41,666 bases of DNA, from contig JBIKPA010000004.1 in assembly GCA_044357715.1 (NCBI GenBank), positions 1-41,666 of the forward strand, written 5' to 3'. Of this stretch, positions 1-7,855 are shown piece by piece (position 1 is the stretch's first letter; each line of letters starts with the position of its first letter). The stretch comes from IMCC26207 sp044357715. Lineage in GTDB: Bacteria; Actinomycetota; Acidimicrobiia; Acidimicrobiales; Microtrichaceae. The translations under genes and the position numbers were made by a program. The notes beneath the pieces were generated by a model. It was not told the origin of the DNA and searched no databases. It worked only from the letters and a program-made list of their open reading frames with translations.

Positions 1-509
1 GCCGCAGCAGTCAAGAGCCCATTTACAAACTTGGACGAATCCTCGGTTCCATAATGCCCCGCTAGCCCAACGGCTTCAGAGAGAATGACTCCTCTTGGAA
101 CCTCAGGGCAGTATTTCAGCTCAAAACAACCAAGACGAAGCAGTGCCAAGTCCAATGTCGGCATACGGCTAACGGACCAACCCCGAGCGAGTCGGTCGAT
201 GACCTCGGTGAGTTCAACCCGGTGCTGCTCCACACCTAACACGAGCTTTTCGGTATAAGAGTCTGGAACTAACACTTGTGAGTCCAAAACATCTTGGGCG
301 GGAAGCGCCTTGATCTCTGCCTCATAGAGCAGGTGAAATGCCCGCTCACGTGCCTCGTGGCGACCTCCTGCCACAGACCGCAATGGCGGCTGGGCCTGAA
401 CTTGAATCTGCTCGACCAAGGTATCGGCGTCGATGACTGAATCGATCACGGATTGACTCACCTCTGCTGCGGGCTGTGCGCCGCCAGAGTATTCCGCAGG
501 GTCGCCCAT
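1..509 (-). CDS. nusB: Transcription antitermination factor NusB (3' end beyond window)
   Basis: NusB binds boxA RNA together with S10 (NusE) and supports antitermination on rRNA operons. The reading frame opens with ATG at 509-507, five bases after the efp stop, and is still open at base 1, so the C-terminus is missing. The visible part has the core pattern of the all-helical NusB fold: a helix with RHEARERAFHLLYEAE, then LDLALLRLGCFEL, then PRGVILSEAVGLA and SSKFVNGLL, which is the hallmark near the C-terminal end. About 50 residues of acidic, low-complexity sequence precede the first core helix, so this protein has an N-terminal extension compared with the usual NusB of about 140 residues. 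The efp-nusB pairing is standard in many bacteria. The identification is secure; only the extension is unusual. Confidence 0.95.
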   Translation of the reverse strand, partial: MGDPAEYSGGAQPAAEVSQSVIDSVIDADTLVEQIQVQAQPPLRSVAGGRHEARERAFHLLYEAEIKALPAQDVLDSQVLVPDSYTEKLVLGVEQHRVELTEVIDRLARGWSVSRMPTLDLALLRLGCFELKYCPEVPRGVILSEAVGLAGHYGTEDSSKFVNGLLTAA

Positions 510-514
510 TGTGC

Positions 515-1078
515 TCACGCCCGCGAGATGAACTCGCCGGAGCGCGTGTCGACTTTGATGCGCTCTCCGGGTTGAATGAACAATGGAACCTGCACCACCA
601 GACCAGTCTCGAGCGTCGCAGGCTTTTTTGCTCCTGAGACACGATCGCCCTTTTCTCCTGGCTCGGTCTCGGACACGTTGAGCTCAACTGACGCAGCGAG
701 CTCAATGCCGATGATCTCATCTTGATACATCATGAGTTGCGCCATGGACGTATCGACCATATACAGCGCAGTGTCCCCGAGGGTTGCGCTTGGCACATTC
801 AATTGGTCGTAGGTGCTGTTGTCCATGAACACGTAGTCATCGCCGTCTCGATACAACAACTGCATCTCGCGCTTGTCGATAATGGCCCGCTCCATCTTCT
901 CACCAGCGCGAAAGGTGCGTTCAACAACGGCACCGTTTCGAACATTGCGCAGCGTCGTTCTGACGAAGGCTCCGCCCTTGCCGGGCTTAACGTGTTGAAA
1001 CTCGACGATCTGAAACAGGCCGTCATCAAGATCGATCGACATTCCATTCTTGAAGTCAGAGGTGGAGATTTGTGCCAT
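515..1078 (-). CDS. efp: Elongation factor P
   Basis: EF-P binds the ribosome between the P and E sites and relieves stalling on polyproline stretches. The 187-residue length is typical. The N-terminal KOW-like domain carries the loop HVKPGKGGAF with Lys34 at the tip, the position modified (lysylated, rhamnosylated or otherwise) or otherwise functional in the family. Two OB domains follow, and the C-terminus has the conserved pattern ending in GERIKVDTRSGEFISRA. The start is ATG at 1078-1076, 19 bases after the pepP stop, with no strong Shine-Dalgarno sequence. No epmA, epmB or earP gene is seen here, so the modification state of Lys34 cannot be inferred. The downstream neighbour is nusB. Confidence 0.97.
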   Translation of the reverse strand: MAQISTSDFKNGMSIDLDDGLFQIVEFQHVKPGKGGAFVRTTLRNVRNGAVVERTFRAGEKMERAIIDKREMQLLYRDGDDYVFMDNSTYDQLNVPSATLGDTALYMVDTSMAQLMMYQDEIIGIELAASVELNVSETEPGEKGDRVSGAKKPATLETGLVVQVPLFIQPGERIKVDTRSGEFISRA

Positions 1079-1097
1079 GGTGCGCTGTGCGTCCGTT

Positions 1098-2237
1098 CTA
1101 CAGAGAGGGGTTCTTCGGTGCCAATGTCAGACGATCACAGCCGCCATCGGTAACCAGCAGCGTGTCCTCAATGCGAACACCGCCAAGCTCTGGCAAGTAC
1201 ACGCCAGGCTCCACGGTCACTACGTGGCCGGGTTCGAGGATAGCAGTGGAGCGGCTCGAGACTCGCGGCTCCTCGTGAATATCAAGACCAACTCCATGCC
1301 CCGTCGAATGCAAGAACGCCTCTTCTAGTCCCGCTTGAGCAATCACGCTGCGACATGCGGCATCAACCTCGGAAGCGCTCACGCCTGGGTAGATTGCTTC
1401 GACACCAGCCTGTTGGGACTCAAGTACCACCGTCAGCATGTTCTGGCGCTCCGGCCCAACATCTCCAACCGCCACCGTTCTCGTCATGTCTGAGTGATAC
1501 CCATCAATGAGCGCTCCAAAATCGATAACTACCAAGTCCCCTTCGCGAATCTGTCGAGAAGACGGGTGATGGTGCGGCTTCGCCCCATTCGGCCCGGAAG
1601 CCACGATGGTTTCAAAACTCAGATCAGCGGCGCCGAGAGTCCGCATCCTCGCGTCCAATTCGAGGCCGAATTCAATCTCGGATGGTCCCTCCCCTAAGCG
1701 GGGTCGTACCTGCTGAAGTGCCTCGTCCGCAATTGCGCAAGCCGCTCGGATTCTTGCGGCTTCACCTGCATCTTTGATGAGTCGTAACTCCTCGATCACA
1801 CCGTTTGTCGCAGTGATCTCTCCACTCGTGAACAGCTCAGACTGCCACCTTCGCTGAGCAGCCCAAGTAACTGACTGCGCCTCAAGACCTAGGGAGTCGA
1901 TTCCTGCATGTAGCGCTGCTCCCGCAATCACCGAGTCGGGGTCGGCGGCGACGATCTCGATGCGCACATCCACGCCCGCCGCTGTGATCTCGGCTGAGGA
2001 CTGATCCCGGTAGCGGCCATCACTCACAAAGAGCAGTTCATCTTGGGTCACTAGAAGAAGTCCTGCCGACCCGGTAAAACCTGTGAGATAGCGAAGGTTC
2101 GTAAGGTTCGTCACAACTAAACCATCCAAGCCCTCTTGTTGCATCCTTGAACGAAGACGCTGCGTGCGCTGGGGGAACTCCATCGGGGGGAACAGGTGTG
2201 CAGGCAGGTTTTCTACAAAGTTTTCGGTGACAGCCAT
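1098..2237 (-). CDS. pepP: M24 family Xaa-Pro aminopeptidase
   Basis: A cytosolic metalloaminopeptidase that removes N-terminal residues preceding proline, or a dipeptidase of the same fold. The 379 residues comprise an N-terminal creatinase-like domain (about 20-150) and a pita-bread catalytic domain (about 155-375). The dinuclear metal ligands of the M24 family are all visible: Asp239 (VVIDFGA), Asp250 (YHSDMTRTV), His314 (STGHGVGLDIHE), Glu343 (TVEPGVY) and Glu357 (VRIEDT). The start is ATG at 2237; Met19 (MEFPQR) is a possible alternative. It lies directly upstream of efp, the usual actinobacterial arrangement, where a polyproline-linked peptidase neighbours the polyproline translation factor. 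The symbol pepP or pepQ cannot be settled from sequence alone. Confidence 0.9.
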   Translation of the reverse strand: MAVTENFVENLPAHLFPPMEFPQRTQRLRSRMQQEGLDGLVVTNLTNLRYLTGFTGSAGLLLVTQDELLFVSDGRYRDQSSAEITAAGVDVRIEIVAADPDSVIAGAALHAGIDSLGLEAQSVTWAAQRRWQSELFTSGEITATNGVIEELRLIKDAGEAARIRAACAIADEALQQVRPRLGEGPSEIEFGLELDARMRTLGAADLSFETIVASGPNGAKPHHHPSSRQIREGDLVVIDFGALIDGYHSDMTRTVAVGDVGPERQNMLTVVLESQQAGVEAIYPGVSASEVDAACRSVIAQAGLEEAFLHSTGHGVGLDIHEEPRVSSRSTAILEPGHVVTVEPGVYLPELGGVRIEDTLLVTDGGCDRLTLAPKNPSL

Positions 2238-2269
2238 GTTGATACCCTATGGCGTTGATACCCAATGGC
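2238..2269. repeat. 16-bp tandem direct repeat in the pepP leader
   Basis: Two adjacent copies of a 16-base unit, gttgatacccTATGGC and gttgatacccAATGGC on the plus strand (2238-2253 and 2254-2269), differ at one position. Read on the minus strand they end exactly at the pepP ATG, and each copy supplies a GGGTATCAAC element. The copy next to the start therefore gives the AGGG ribosome binding site, and the other copy duplicates it. No function beyond this is evident. Confidence 0.8.
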
Positions 2270-2303
2270 ATAGTTGCTCGCTGGCTGAAGCGTGATGCCT
2301 AGG

Positions 2304-3323
2304 TCAGTCGTAGGGCTCTGCGAGACTGAGCTGAGCGCTCAGTCCAAGATGATCCGAGCCATTTGGCGGCAAGCGCTCGAAGGCGTTCAAGTGGATACCC
2401 GTCCCGAGCAGTACGTGATCAAGCCGTAACAGAGTTGGGATGGGCCCCGAAGCCGGCCAGGTTGTTGCGAACCCAACGGACCCAACATCTTGGGCGTCTT
2501 TGAGGTCGGCTATCGCAAGCAGCTTTCGGAAGCGAAGGTGACCTTGAGTTGCGTTGAGATCGCCGGCAACAACTGTGTTGGGGTTTGACTGCTTGAGCAG
2601 AGCAGTAGCGAGTTGAAAGTCGCTGCGCCAGCGAGGGATGTCCCAGATGGAAGTGGGCGCATTGAAGTGAAGTGCGTAGAGATCCACCACCGAGCGCCCA
2701 AGTTCCAACTTGACCCGAACCCCGGCACCAGAGAGCTCAAGATCTTGCGGATCAGTAAACGGAATGGAACTCAGGACAGCGATGCCATGACCATAAGGCT
2801 CAACTAGTTCCCAGTGGTAGCGGTAGGTATTGAACGCATCCGCCGATCGAAATGCATCGGCATGAGCCTGGGTGTATTCCAGCAAAACCAGCACCTGTGG
2901 GCCCATAGAGAGCAATGCGTCAGCAGTAGTTGACGGATCTTCATTTCGGTACCAGAGGTTTTGCACCACCAAAGTGAAATCCGGCTCCGAGGACTCAACT
3001 TTTGAAGCGTCCCAGCCCGACAGCACTGGCCAAGCAACTAGGCCGAACAGACACCAGCTCAAGCATGCGGCAGCGATACTGAAACCAAATTTCGATCTAG
3101 GTGCGCGCCGGATTTCAGCTGCGGTTAAGGCCGCCCCAAATGAGGCCAACCCACAACTCAGGAGTAATAGCTGAGCATCCATACCGGCCACTCCCATGAG
3201 GCGGGCACTTGACTCCTGCAAGGATGAATACCTCAGGAGCACAACTAGAGCACTACAGAAGAGCGAAACGGCAACCAACCCCGAACCCACCAACGCTGCA
3301 AAACGAGCCCCAGAGAAGTTCAC
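2304..3323 (-). CDS. Membrane-anchored endonuclease/exonuclease/phosphatase-fold protein (VanJ-like)
   Basis: Three predicted transmembrane helices (about residues 8-30, 49-70 and 82-103) are followed by an EEP-fold domain (about 115-335). The domain keeps the usual catalytic positions: Asn122 (VVQNLW), Glu149 (LLEYT), His219 (ALHFNAP), Asp255/Asn257 (AGDLNAT), Asp302/His303 (RLDHVLL) and SDH at 323-325. Three helices plus EEP is the layout of VanJ-type proteins of Streptomyces, described as undecaprenyl-pyrophosphate phosphatases linked to glycopeptide resistance; the function here is by analogy only. A longer reading frame runs to 3467 but overlaps aroQ and adds a Cys/Arg-rich non-family segment. 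I place the start at GTG 3323-3321, which overlaps the aroQ TGA as GTGA. The protein is 339 residues. Confidence 0.85.
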   Translation of the reverse strand: MNFSGARFAALVGSGLVAVSLFCSALVVLLRYSSLQESSARLMGVAGMDAQLLLLSCGLASFGAALTAAEIRRAPRSKFGFSIAAACLSWCLFGLVAWPVLSGWDASKVESSEPDFTLVVQNLWYRNEDPSTTADALLSMGPQVLVLLEYTQAHADAFRSADAFNTYRYHWELVEPYGHGIAVLSSIPFTDPQDLELSGAGVRVKLELGRSVVDLYALHFNAPTSIWDIPRWRSDFQLATALLKQSNPNTVVAGDLNATQGHLRFRKLLAIADLKDAQDVGSVGFATTWPASGPIPTLLRLDHVLLGTGIHLNAFERLPPNGSDHLGLSAQLSLAEPYD

Positions 3324-3829
3324 TCCGCCGAAGAGGTAACTGCTGCGCCTAGTTGAGTGGGGTAAAGCAAACCGACAGCAGCACGAACGGCCATTGGGTA
3401 GCCCGCCCCTCCGAGGCCCATGATGACAGCAGTTGCAACTGGGCTCACGACCGAAACGTGTCGCCACGCTTCACGCCTTTGGGGGTTGGACAGGTGCACC
3501 TCGATGATTGGGAACTCACAAGAGGCCAACGCATCATGGATCGCCCACGAGTAGTGAGTGAATGCACCCGGATTAATGATGATCGCTGAGTGCACACTAC
3601 GCGCAGCGCCAATCGCGTCCACGAGTGCTCCCTCGTGGTTGGATTGAAGATCAACTAGGTCCCAGCCAAGTCCCTGCGCTTCCACCCTCGCTGAGTGCAC
3701 GTGATCGTTCAGGCTCTCTGAGCCATAAATCTCTGGTTCGCGAGACCCAAGAAGCTGCAGGTTTGCTCCCGAAAGAAGCAATAGCGAACCATTCGGTGAG
3801 TCCGCCTTCAACGGGTTCTGATTACTCAT
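3320..3829 (-). CDS. aroQ: 3-dehydroquinate dehydratase, type II
   Basis: Converts 3-dehydroquinate to 3-dehydroshikimate as a dodecamer of flavodoxin-like subunits. Family signatures: GANLQLLGSREPEIYG with the catalytic Tyr in IYG, QSNHEGALVDAI, INPGAFTHYSWAIHDAL, IIEVHLSNPQRRE with the catalytic His, and SVVSPVATAVIMGLG. The frame is open to a GTG at 3877, but ATG at 3829 (MSNQNP) has a purine-rich GAGAGCGAGCAG just upstream and gives 169 residues, closer to the usual 145-150, so I prefer it. The 110-base gap to aroB is the longest inside this operon. The stop overlaps the GTG of the downstream VanJ-like gene. AroB, AroK and AroE are encoded just upstream, so four shikimate steps are clustered. 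Confidence 0.95.
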   Translation of the reverse strand: MSNQNPLKADSPNGSLLLLSGANLQLLGSREPEIYGSESLNDHVHSARVEAQGLGWDLVDLQSNHEGALVDAIGAARSVHSAIIINPGAFTHYSWAIHDALASCEFPIIEVHLSNPQRREAWRHVSVVSPVATAVIMGLGGAGYPMAVRAAVGLLYPTQLGAAVTSSAE

Positions 3830-3938
3830 CTGCTCGCTCTCAAAACTCGGGGGCCGTACCAAGCGCTGTGGCGCCACTCAACATTATTCAGTATGACAGG
3901 AAAGGTTCAGCGATCCTTACTACTTTGCCTATCGCGTC

Positions 3939-4955
3939 CTACGTGGGTGAACGCATGGAATCAAACGCTTGGCGCATCAGCGTCGGGTCAACATCGCTGA
4001 CAACCTCGACACCCGAATCCCCTAGCAACGCAAAGGTGTATCCGGACTCAAGCACCTTCTTGTCACGACCCATCAGCAACATCAACCTGTCAATGTCGGA
4101 ATCCATCGGGATGTTCGTTTCCAAGCCATAGCCCGTCACGACTCGGCGATGCTCTTCTACCTCTGCGGCAGTAATCCTGCCCATCAGCAAAGACAGTTCA
4201 GCGGCATAGACCAAACCGATGGCAACAGCTTCGCCGTGGCGAAGGCTGTGGTTTCCGTCAACCTCAAGTGCATGAGCGAGCGTGTGGCCGTAGTTCAACA
4301 GTGCCCGTTGCCCAGATTCGCGCTCATCGGCTGCGACAATCTGAGCTTTGATCTGCACACAAGCCGCAACGCGCTCCTCTAGCGGAAGTTCATCAAGGTT
4401 GCCGCCCCCTAACCAGTGGTACTTAGCAAGTTCGCCCAGACCGCATTGCCATTCACGCTCTGGCAGACTTCCGAGCAGATCGGTGTCACAAATCACCGCC
4501 GATGGCTGCCAATAAGTGCCAACTAAGTTTTTACCTTGGGCAAGATTGACTCCGGTCTTGCCGCCGATCGCTGCATCAATTTGCCCGAGCAAGGTAGTGG
4601 CCACATGAACCACTTCTACCCCACGGTGATACACCGATGCTGCAAACCCGGCTACGTCGGTAACTAATCCTCCACCGACACCAACGACTACGTCGTTGCG
4701 AGTGAGACCCCAATCCGCAAACTGAGAACAAAGCGACTCGACGGTTGACATTGTCTTGTGATTCTCACCCTGCCCAATCAGGAATGTTTGAGTTTCTTTG
4801 CCGGTCTCAACATGAGCAGGGATGCCTTCTTGGGTTACTAGGGCAACTCGTTTTGCACGATCAGGGATCTGGCTAGGCAACTCTGCGCTTGCGCCTGAGC
4901 CGACGAGTACCGGACAGGTACGTCCATCGGGAAAATTGAGAACAAGCCGAATCAC
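3939..4955 (-). CDS. aroB: 3-dehydroquinate synthase
   Basis: Converts DAHP to 3-dehydroquinate using NAD+ and a divalent metal. The 338-residue protein shows the family's NAD-binding segments GENHKTMSTVESL, VVGVGGGLVTDVAGFAAS and ATTLLGQIDAAIGGKTGVN, then GKNLVGTYWQP. Metal ligands lie in GLGELAKY, in NYGHTLAHALE and in HSLRHGEAVAIGLVYAAEL. The start is GTG at 4955-4953, overlapping the aroK TGA by four bases (GTGA), so translation is probably coupled. The protein is slightly short for the family (usually 350-370), with no motif missing. It acts one step before AroQ, the next gene. Confidence 0.97.
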   Translation of the reverse strand: MIRLVLNFPDGRTCPVLVGSGASAELPSQIPDRAKRVALVTQEGIPAHVETGKETQTFLIGQGENHKTMSTVESLCSQFADWGLTRNDVVVGVGGGLVTDVAGFAASVYHRGVEVVHVATTLLGQIDAAIGGKTGVNLAQGKNLVGTYWQPSAVICDTDLLGSLPEREWQCGLGELAKYHWLGGGNLDELPLEERVAACVQIKAQIVAADERESGQRALLNYGHTLAHALEVDGNHSLRHGEAVAIGLVYAAELSLLMGRITAAEVEEHRRVVTGYGLETNIPMDSDIDRLMLLMGRDKKVLESGYTFALLGDSGVEVVSDVDPTLMRQAFDSMRSPT

Positions 4956-5473
4956 CGAAGTGCCTCGACTACAGCCTCTGCCAGAGTTTGAGGGTCCATC
5001 CCGCCAACATCGATACTCAGGTCGGCCACGCTGGCGTAGAGGGCATGGCGCTCCTGTGCAAGGCGATTCAGTGCAAACTCGACATCTCCCGATAGGAGAG
5101 GTCTTGACCCTTCAGAGTCGCTCAAGCGCTCAACTAGATCGGGAACGCTCGCCTGCAGCCAGATCACCGTTGCTCGGCCCTTCAGCATCGTGCGGTTGGC
5201 TTGATCCAGAACTATTCCTCCACCAGCAGCGATCACTACAGGGGGGCCAGCTAGCGCCTCGGCAAGAGCCTCGGATTCATACTGCCGAAAGAGTGCCTCA
5301 CCCTGCTCTGCAAATATCTGGCTTGCAGGAGCTCTGAGACGCCGCTCCACTACTTGGTCGAGGTCCACCGAGGTTCCAAGATTTAGCTGCGAAGCGAGAA
5401 TCGGGCCAAGAGTGGATTTGCCGGATCCCGACAGCCCAACCAAGCAAATATGTTTGTCAAACGCAGAAGTCAC
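4952..5473 (-). CDS. aroK: Shikimate kinase
   Basis: Phosphorylates shikimate at O3 using ATP. The 173-residue protein has the P-loop GLSGSGKST (residues 13-21), the shikimate/Mg pocket SVDLDQVVERR, the IFAEQGEALFRQYE segment with the substrate-binding Arg, the AAGGGIVL glycine-rich turn and the lid arginine in SRPLL. The start is GTG at 5473-5471, overlapping the stop of the upstream PH-like gene as GTGA. AroK-AroB coupling is common in bacteria; here the next gene upstream is the unknown protein at 5470-6600 rather than chorismate synthase. Confidence 0.96.
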   Translation of the reverse strand: MTSAFDKHICLVGLSGSGKSTLGPILASQLNLGTSVDLDQVVERRLRAPASQIFAEQGEALFRQYESEALAEALAGPPVVIAAGGGIVLDQANRTMLKGRATVIWLQASVPDLVERLSDSEGSRPLLSGDVEFALNRLAQERHALYASVADLSIDVGGMDPQTLAEAVVEALR

Positions 5474-6600
5474 ACGACTAACACGGGCAGGCCGGCCAAC
5501 AACTGAGTAATTGCTGAGCGAAGTGGAATGGTTGAACAGTCGCGAGCTTCAAGTAGCAGTGTGATTCCCTGATCGCACTCAATCACGAGTGCCGATGAAT
5601 CCCGGTGAATCTTCGTATTCATTCTGAATCTTGCCTCATCAGAGTTCTGCGGCTCAACGGAGGTAACTGAGTCCCAGGACATGCGAAAGTGAAGATCAGC
5701 AGGACCAACAACCTCTAGGCCGTCACGGGTGAGGACAGCGGTGCAGTTCTTTCTCTTTTTTGTCTGTCCTGGGTAACCGCCGAGGTACACGACATCTTCA
5801 AGCTCAAGCCCAGGAAGGTTCTCCCCCGCTGCAACTTCGCTCACGAAGCCCGTCGGACTCGCCTCTGGAAGGTTCTCGAGTGCGGCAAGCTCTGGAGTAG
5901 CACTCTCAGGCTGTTCTATGTCAGGAGCAACGAGCGACTCTGCCTCTTCGGCAGCCTCAGCAAGTCGAGAACGGTCACGCACCACAGGGGGTGCAACCTG
6001 AAGAACCGGCTCAGTAGAGGTAGGCAAATTCTGAGCCTCTTCTGCAGTTGAACCGTTGCTGTGTCCGTTCCCTGCAGCTTCATGAACCGAGGCTTGGTCG
6101 GCGGCAGGATCGGCCGCAGGATCACCAGTAAGTGCCGAAACCACCGCAGCACAGAATGGCTCGGTCCAACCGGCCCCAACCACCGTACTGTCCTTCATGA
6201 CAATCTCAATATGGAGCAATCCGTCCTGAGGGTCTCCCAGAGCGTCCATTGCCTCAACCTCTGATAAGTCGAGCCAGACAGGAGTTGTAACTAGATCGGT
6301 GCGCTGAATGCCCAGACCGAGCCCCGACAGTACGAAGAGCGCGTCGATCCGGCCTTGTTCAGGGGGATCAACCCAGCCGCGGCACGCAGCATCAGGGGTG
6401 GGTTCATAAGAAGTCGATTCAACGAGAAGGTCATCACTCACGACTTTTAGAATTCCTCCGACAGATACTTTGGGACCATGTGCAACAACATCGCGACACA
6501 ATGTTAGTTGCATTGAGGTTAGTTGCATTGAGCCTAGGTGCGACTCCTCTGCAATGAAATGTGCAGTCGAGAAGTGGCCGAGTTGAGCAACTGCGGGCAT
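5470..6600 (-). CDS. Unknown protein with two PH-like ends and a disordered acidic linker
   Basis: I do not recognise this 376-residue protein as a named family. Residues about 20-155 look like a small beta domain ending in a helix (EPFCAAVVSALTG). Residues about 160-265 are Ala/Glu/Pro-rich and probably disordered. Residues about 268-376 again look like a beta domain ending in a helix (STIPLRSAITQLLAG), with VVYLGGYPGQTKKRKN at its start. Both ends resemble the PH-like domains of bacterial proteins, by pattern only. No signal peptide or membrane helix is visible. The ATG at 6600 overlaps the stop of the DUF4388 gene as TAATG, and its own stop overlaps aroK as GTGA, so it is locked into the operon. 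Met25 and Met30 are alternative starts; they lie in a 15-bp tandem duplication. Confidence 0.8.
   Translation of the reverse strand: MPAVAQLGHFSTAHFIAEESHLGSMQLTSMQLTLCRDVVAHGPKVSVGGILKVVSDDLLVESTSYEPTPDAACRGWVDPPEQGRIDALFVLSGLGLGIQRTDLVTTPVWLDLSEVEAMDALGDPQDGLLHIEIVMKDSTVVGAGWTEPFCAAVVSALTGDPAADPAADQASVHEAAGNGHSNGSTAEEAQNLPTSTEPVLQVAPPVVRDRSRLAEAAEEAESLVAPDIEQPESATPELAALENLPEASPTGFVSEVAAGENLPGLELEDVVYLGGYPGQTKKRKNCTAVLTRDGLEVVGPADLHFRMSWDSVTSVEPQNSDEARFRMNTKIHRDSSALVIECDQGITLLLEARDCSTIPLRSAITQLLAGLPVLVV
6503..6532. repeat. Perfect 15-bp tandem duplication inside a coding region
   Basis: The unit gttagttgcattgag occurs twice in a row (6503-6517 and 6518-6532) with no mismatch. It keeps frame and produces SMQLT-SMQLT near the N-terminus of the PH-like protein, so the duplication also doubles a possible ATG start. 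Confidence 0.9.
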
Positions 6601-7766
6601 TAGAAGGAGCCAATAAATGAGATTGGGCCGAGCGGCTCATCTACATCTGCGCTCCCGGGAGCATCAGCGCTATGTTCCAGATCAGCGACGCGATCCACCT
6701 CAGGACTGTCGCCTGTGTGTACTGCCTCTGCGAGAGAACCTGTATCAAGCGGACTCTGATCAGAGACAATGCCAGCAAGTTCCACCTCGACGATTGTGTT
6801 CGGTGAGCCGCTCACCTCATCTCGGCCAAGCTGCTCAATCACGGGGCTTGCACTTAGTGCTGCCGCGATTGCCTCGGCGGCTTGCGGACTCAGCGTAGAC
6901 ATCTGCCTGTAGACATCGTCTTCGGCGGTCACTGATCGATCCAGTGTGAGATCAGGATCAAGGCCATGCTCCTGACTCGTTTGCGCTGGGGAGACTAGGT
7001 CATCCCAGGCGGCAGCGGCTGAAGCAACTTGAGCAGGCTCGGTTGTGTGATCAACGCTGTCTGCACTCGAGAAGTCAGGGGTTCGATGCCAAGGATCAGA
7101 TACTTGATGATCGCTCAGTCCAACAAGATCGTCGATCGGAAAGTACTCCGGAAAAACAGCGGGTTCCTGGTCATTTGATTCAACTTCTAGCAATCGGTCG
7201 GTAGCAACTACGAACGGGCCGATTGCTTCGGCAAGGCCCTCCGTTATCAGCGCTGCTAAGGCTGAGCAAACCTCCAACTCATCAGCAGGCATTTCATGCA
7301 CGATCTCCGACACAGAAGGGTTGCCCTGGATAGCTACGAGTAATGACCAGCGGAAGGAGTCCAGAAGGATTTCGGGTGTCGGGAGTTGTGAAATTAAGCG
7401 AATGCTGTGCCGGTTCGTTGGGAGGACCTTCTCAATCTCCTCCCACCGCTCGAGTCTGAACGCAGACTCTGAGAGGCATTGCGACAACTTGGTTGGCTCA
7501 TCTGTGCCAGGAGTGAGTTCTGACTCGTGTAGAGACAAAAACTCAAATTCTCCGCCTGTGCAACGCAATAGTTCGAACAACACGCTGCTCGCTGAAAGCT
7601 TCGATGATCCAAGAAGTTCTCCTGCTATGAGAAGGCCTCCTGCCATTTCGACCCAGCCAGAGTTCCGATCTCCGGCTACCGAGAGACGACCAACTCGAGA
7701 AGTGGAGTCAAGCAGGCTGAGCACGTCTGATAATGGAAAGCTGTCGATTGTCCCTTGCAATGGCAC
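6600..7766 (-). CDS. DUF4388 (PATAN-like) domain protein
   Basis: The N-terminus PLQGTIDSFPLSDVLSLLD, followed by GRLSV, GWVEMAGGLLIAGEL and a helical stretch, matches the DUF4388/PATAN pattern of regulatory proteins in myxobacteria, cyanobacteria and actinobacteria. Residues about 120-190 (FRWSLLVAIQGNPSVSEIV, then ALAALITEGLAEAI) resemble the winged-helix part that often follows. The remaining half is acidic and probably disordered. The frame is open to 7826, but GTG at 7766-7764 has CGGAGG seven bases upstream and puts the domain at residue 1, as in relatives, giving 388 residues. The function is unknown; the domain is proposed to mediate protein interactions in gliding, pili or signalling. 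Its stop overlaps the PH-like gene (TAATG), suggesting joint action. It lies between aroE and aroK, where many actinobacteria have aroC. Confidence 0.85.
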   Translation of the reverse strand: MPLQGTIDSFPLSDVLSLLDSTSRVGRLSVAGDRNSGWVEMAGGLLIAGELLGSSKLSASSVLFELLRCTGGEFEFLSLHESELTPGTDEPTKLSQCLSESAFRLERWEEIEKVLPTNRHSIRLISQLPTPEILLDSFRWSLLVAIQGNPSVSEIVHEMPADELEVCSALAALITEGLAEAIGPFVVATDRLLEVESNDQEPAVFPEYFPIDDLVGLSDHQVSDPWHRTPDFSSADSVDHTTEPAQVASAAAAWDDLVSPAQTSQEHGLDPDLTLDRSVTAEDDVYRQMSTLSPQAAEAIAAALSASPVIEQLGRDEVSGSPNTIVEVELAGIVSDQSPLDTGSLAEAVHTGDSPEVDRVADLEHSADAPGSADVDEPLGPISFIGSF

Positions 7767-7855
7767 TGGTGTCCTCCGAATTACTGTCGCAAGTGCGACA
7801 AGCTGTAGGGAATACATCGGCAGCAATAACTCAAATATTCAGCTTTTCTCTCTAC

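Noticed and set aside
3324..3467. Longer N-terminus of the VanJ-like gene
   Set aside because: The added 48 residues are Cys/Arg-rich, overlap aroQ and precede the first membrane helix; the GTG in the GTGA overlap explains the start better.
7767..7826. ATG start at 7826 for the DUF4388 gene
   Set aside because: The GTG at 7766 has a strong CGGAGG and places the domain at the N-terminus as in relatives.
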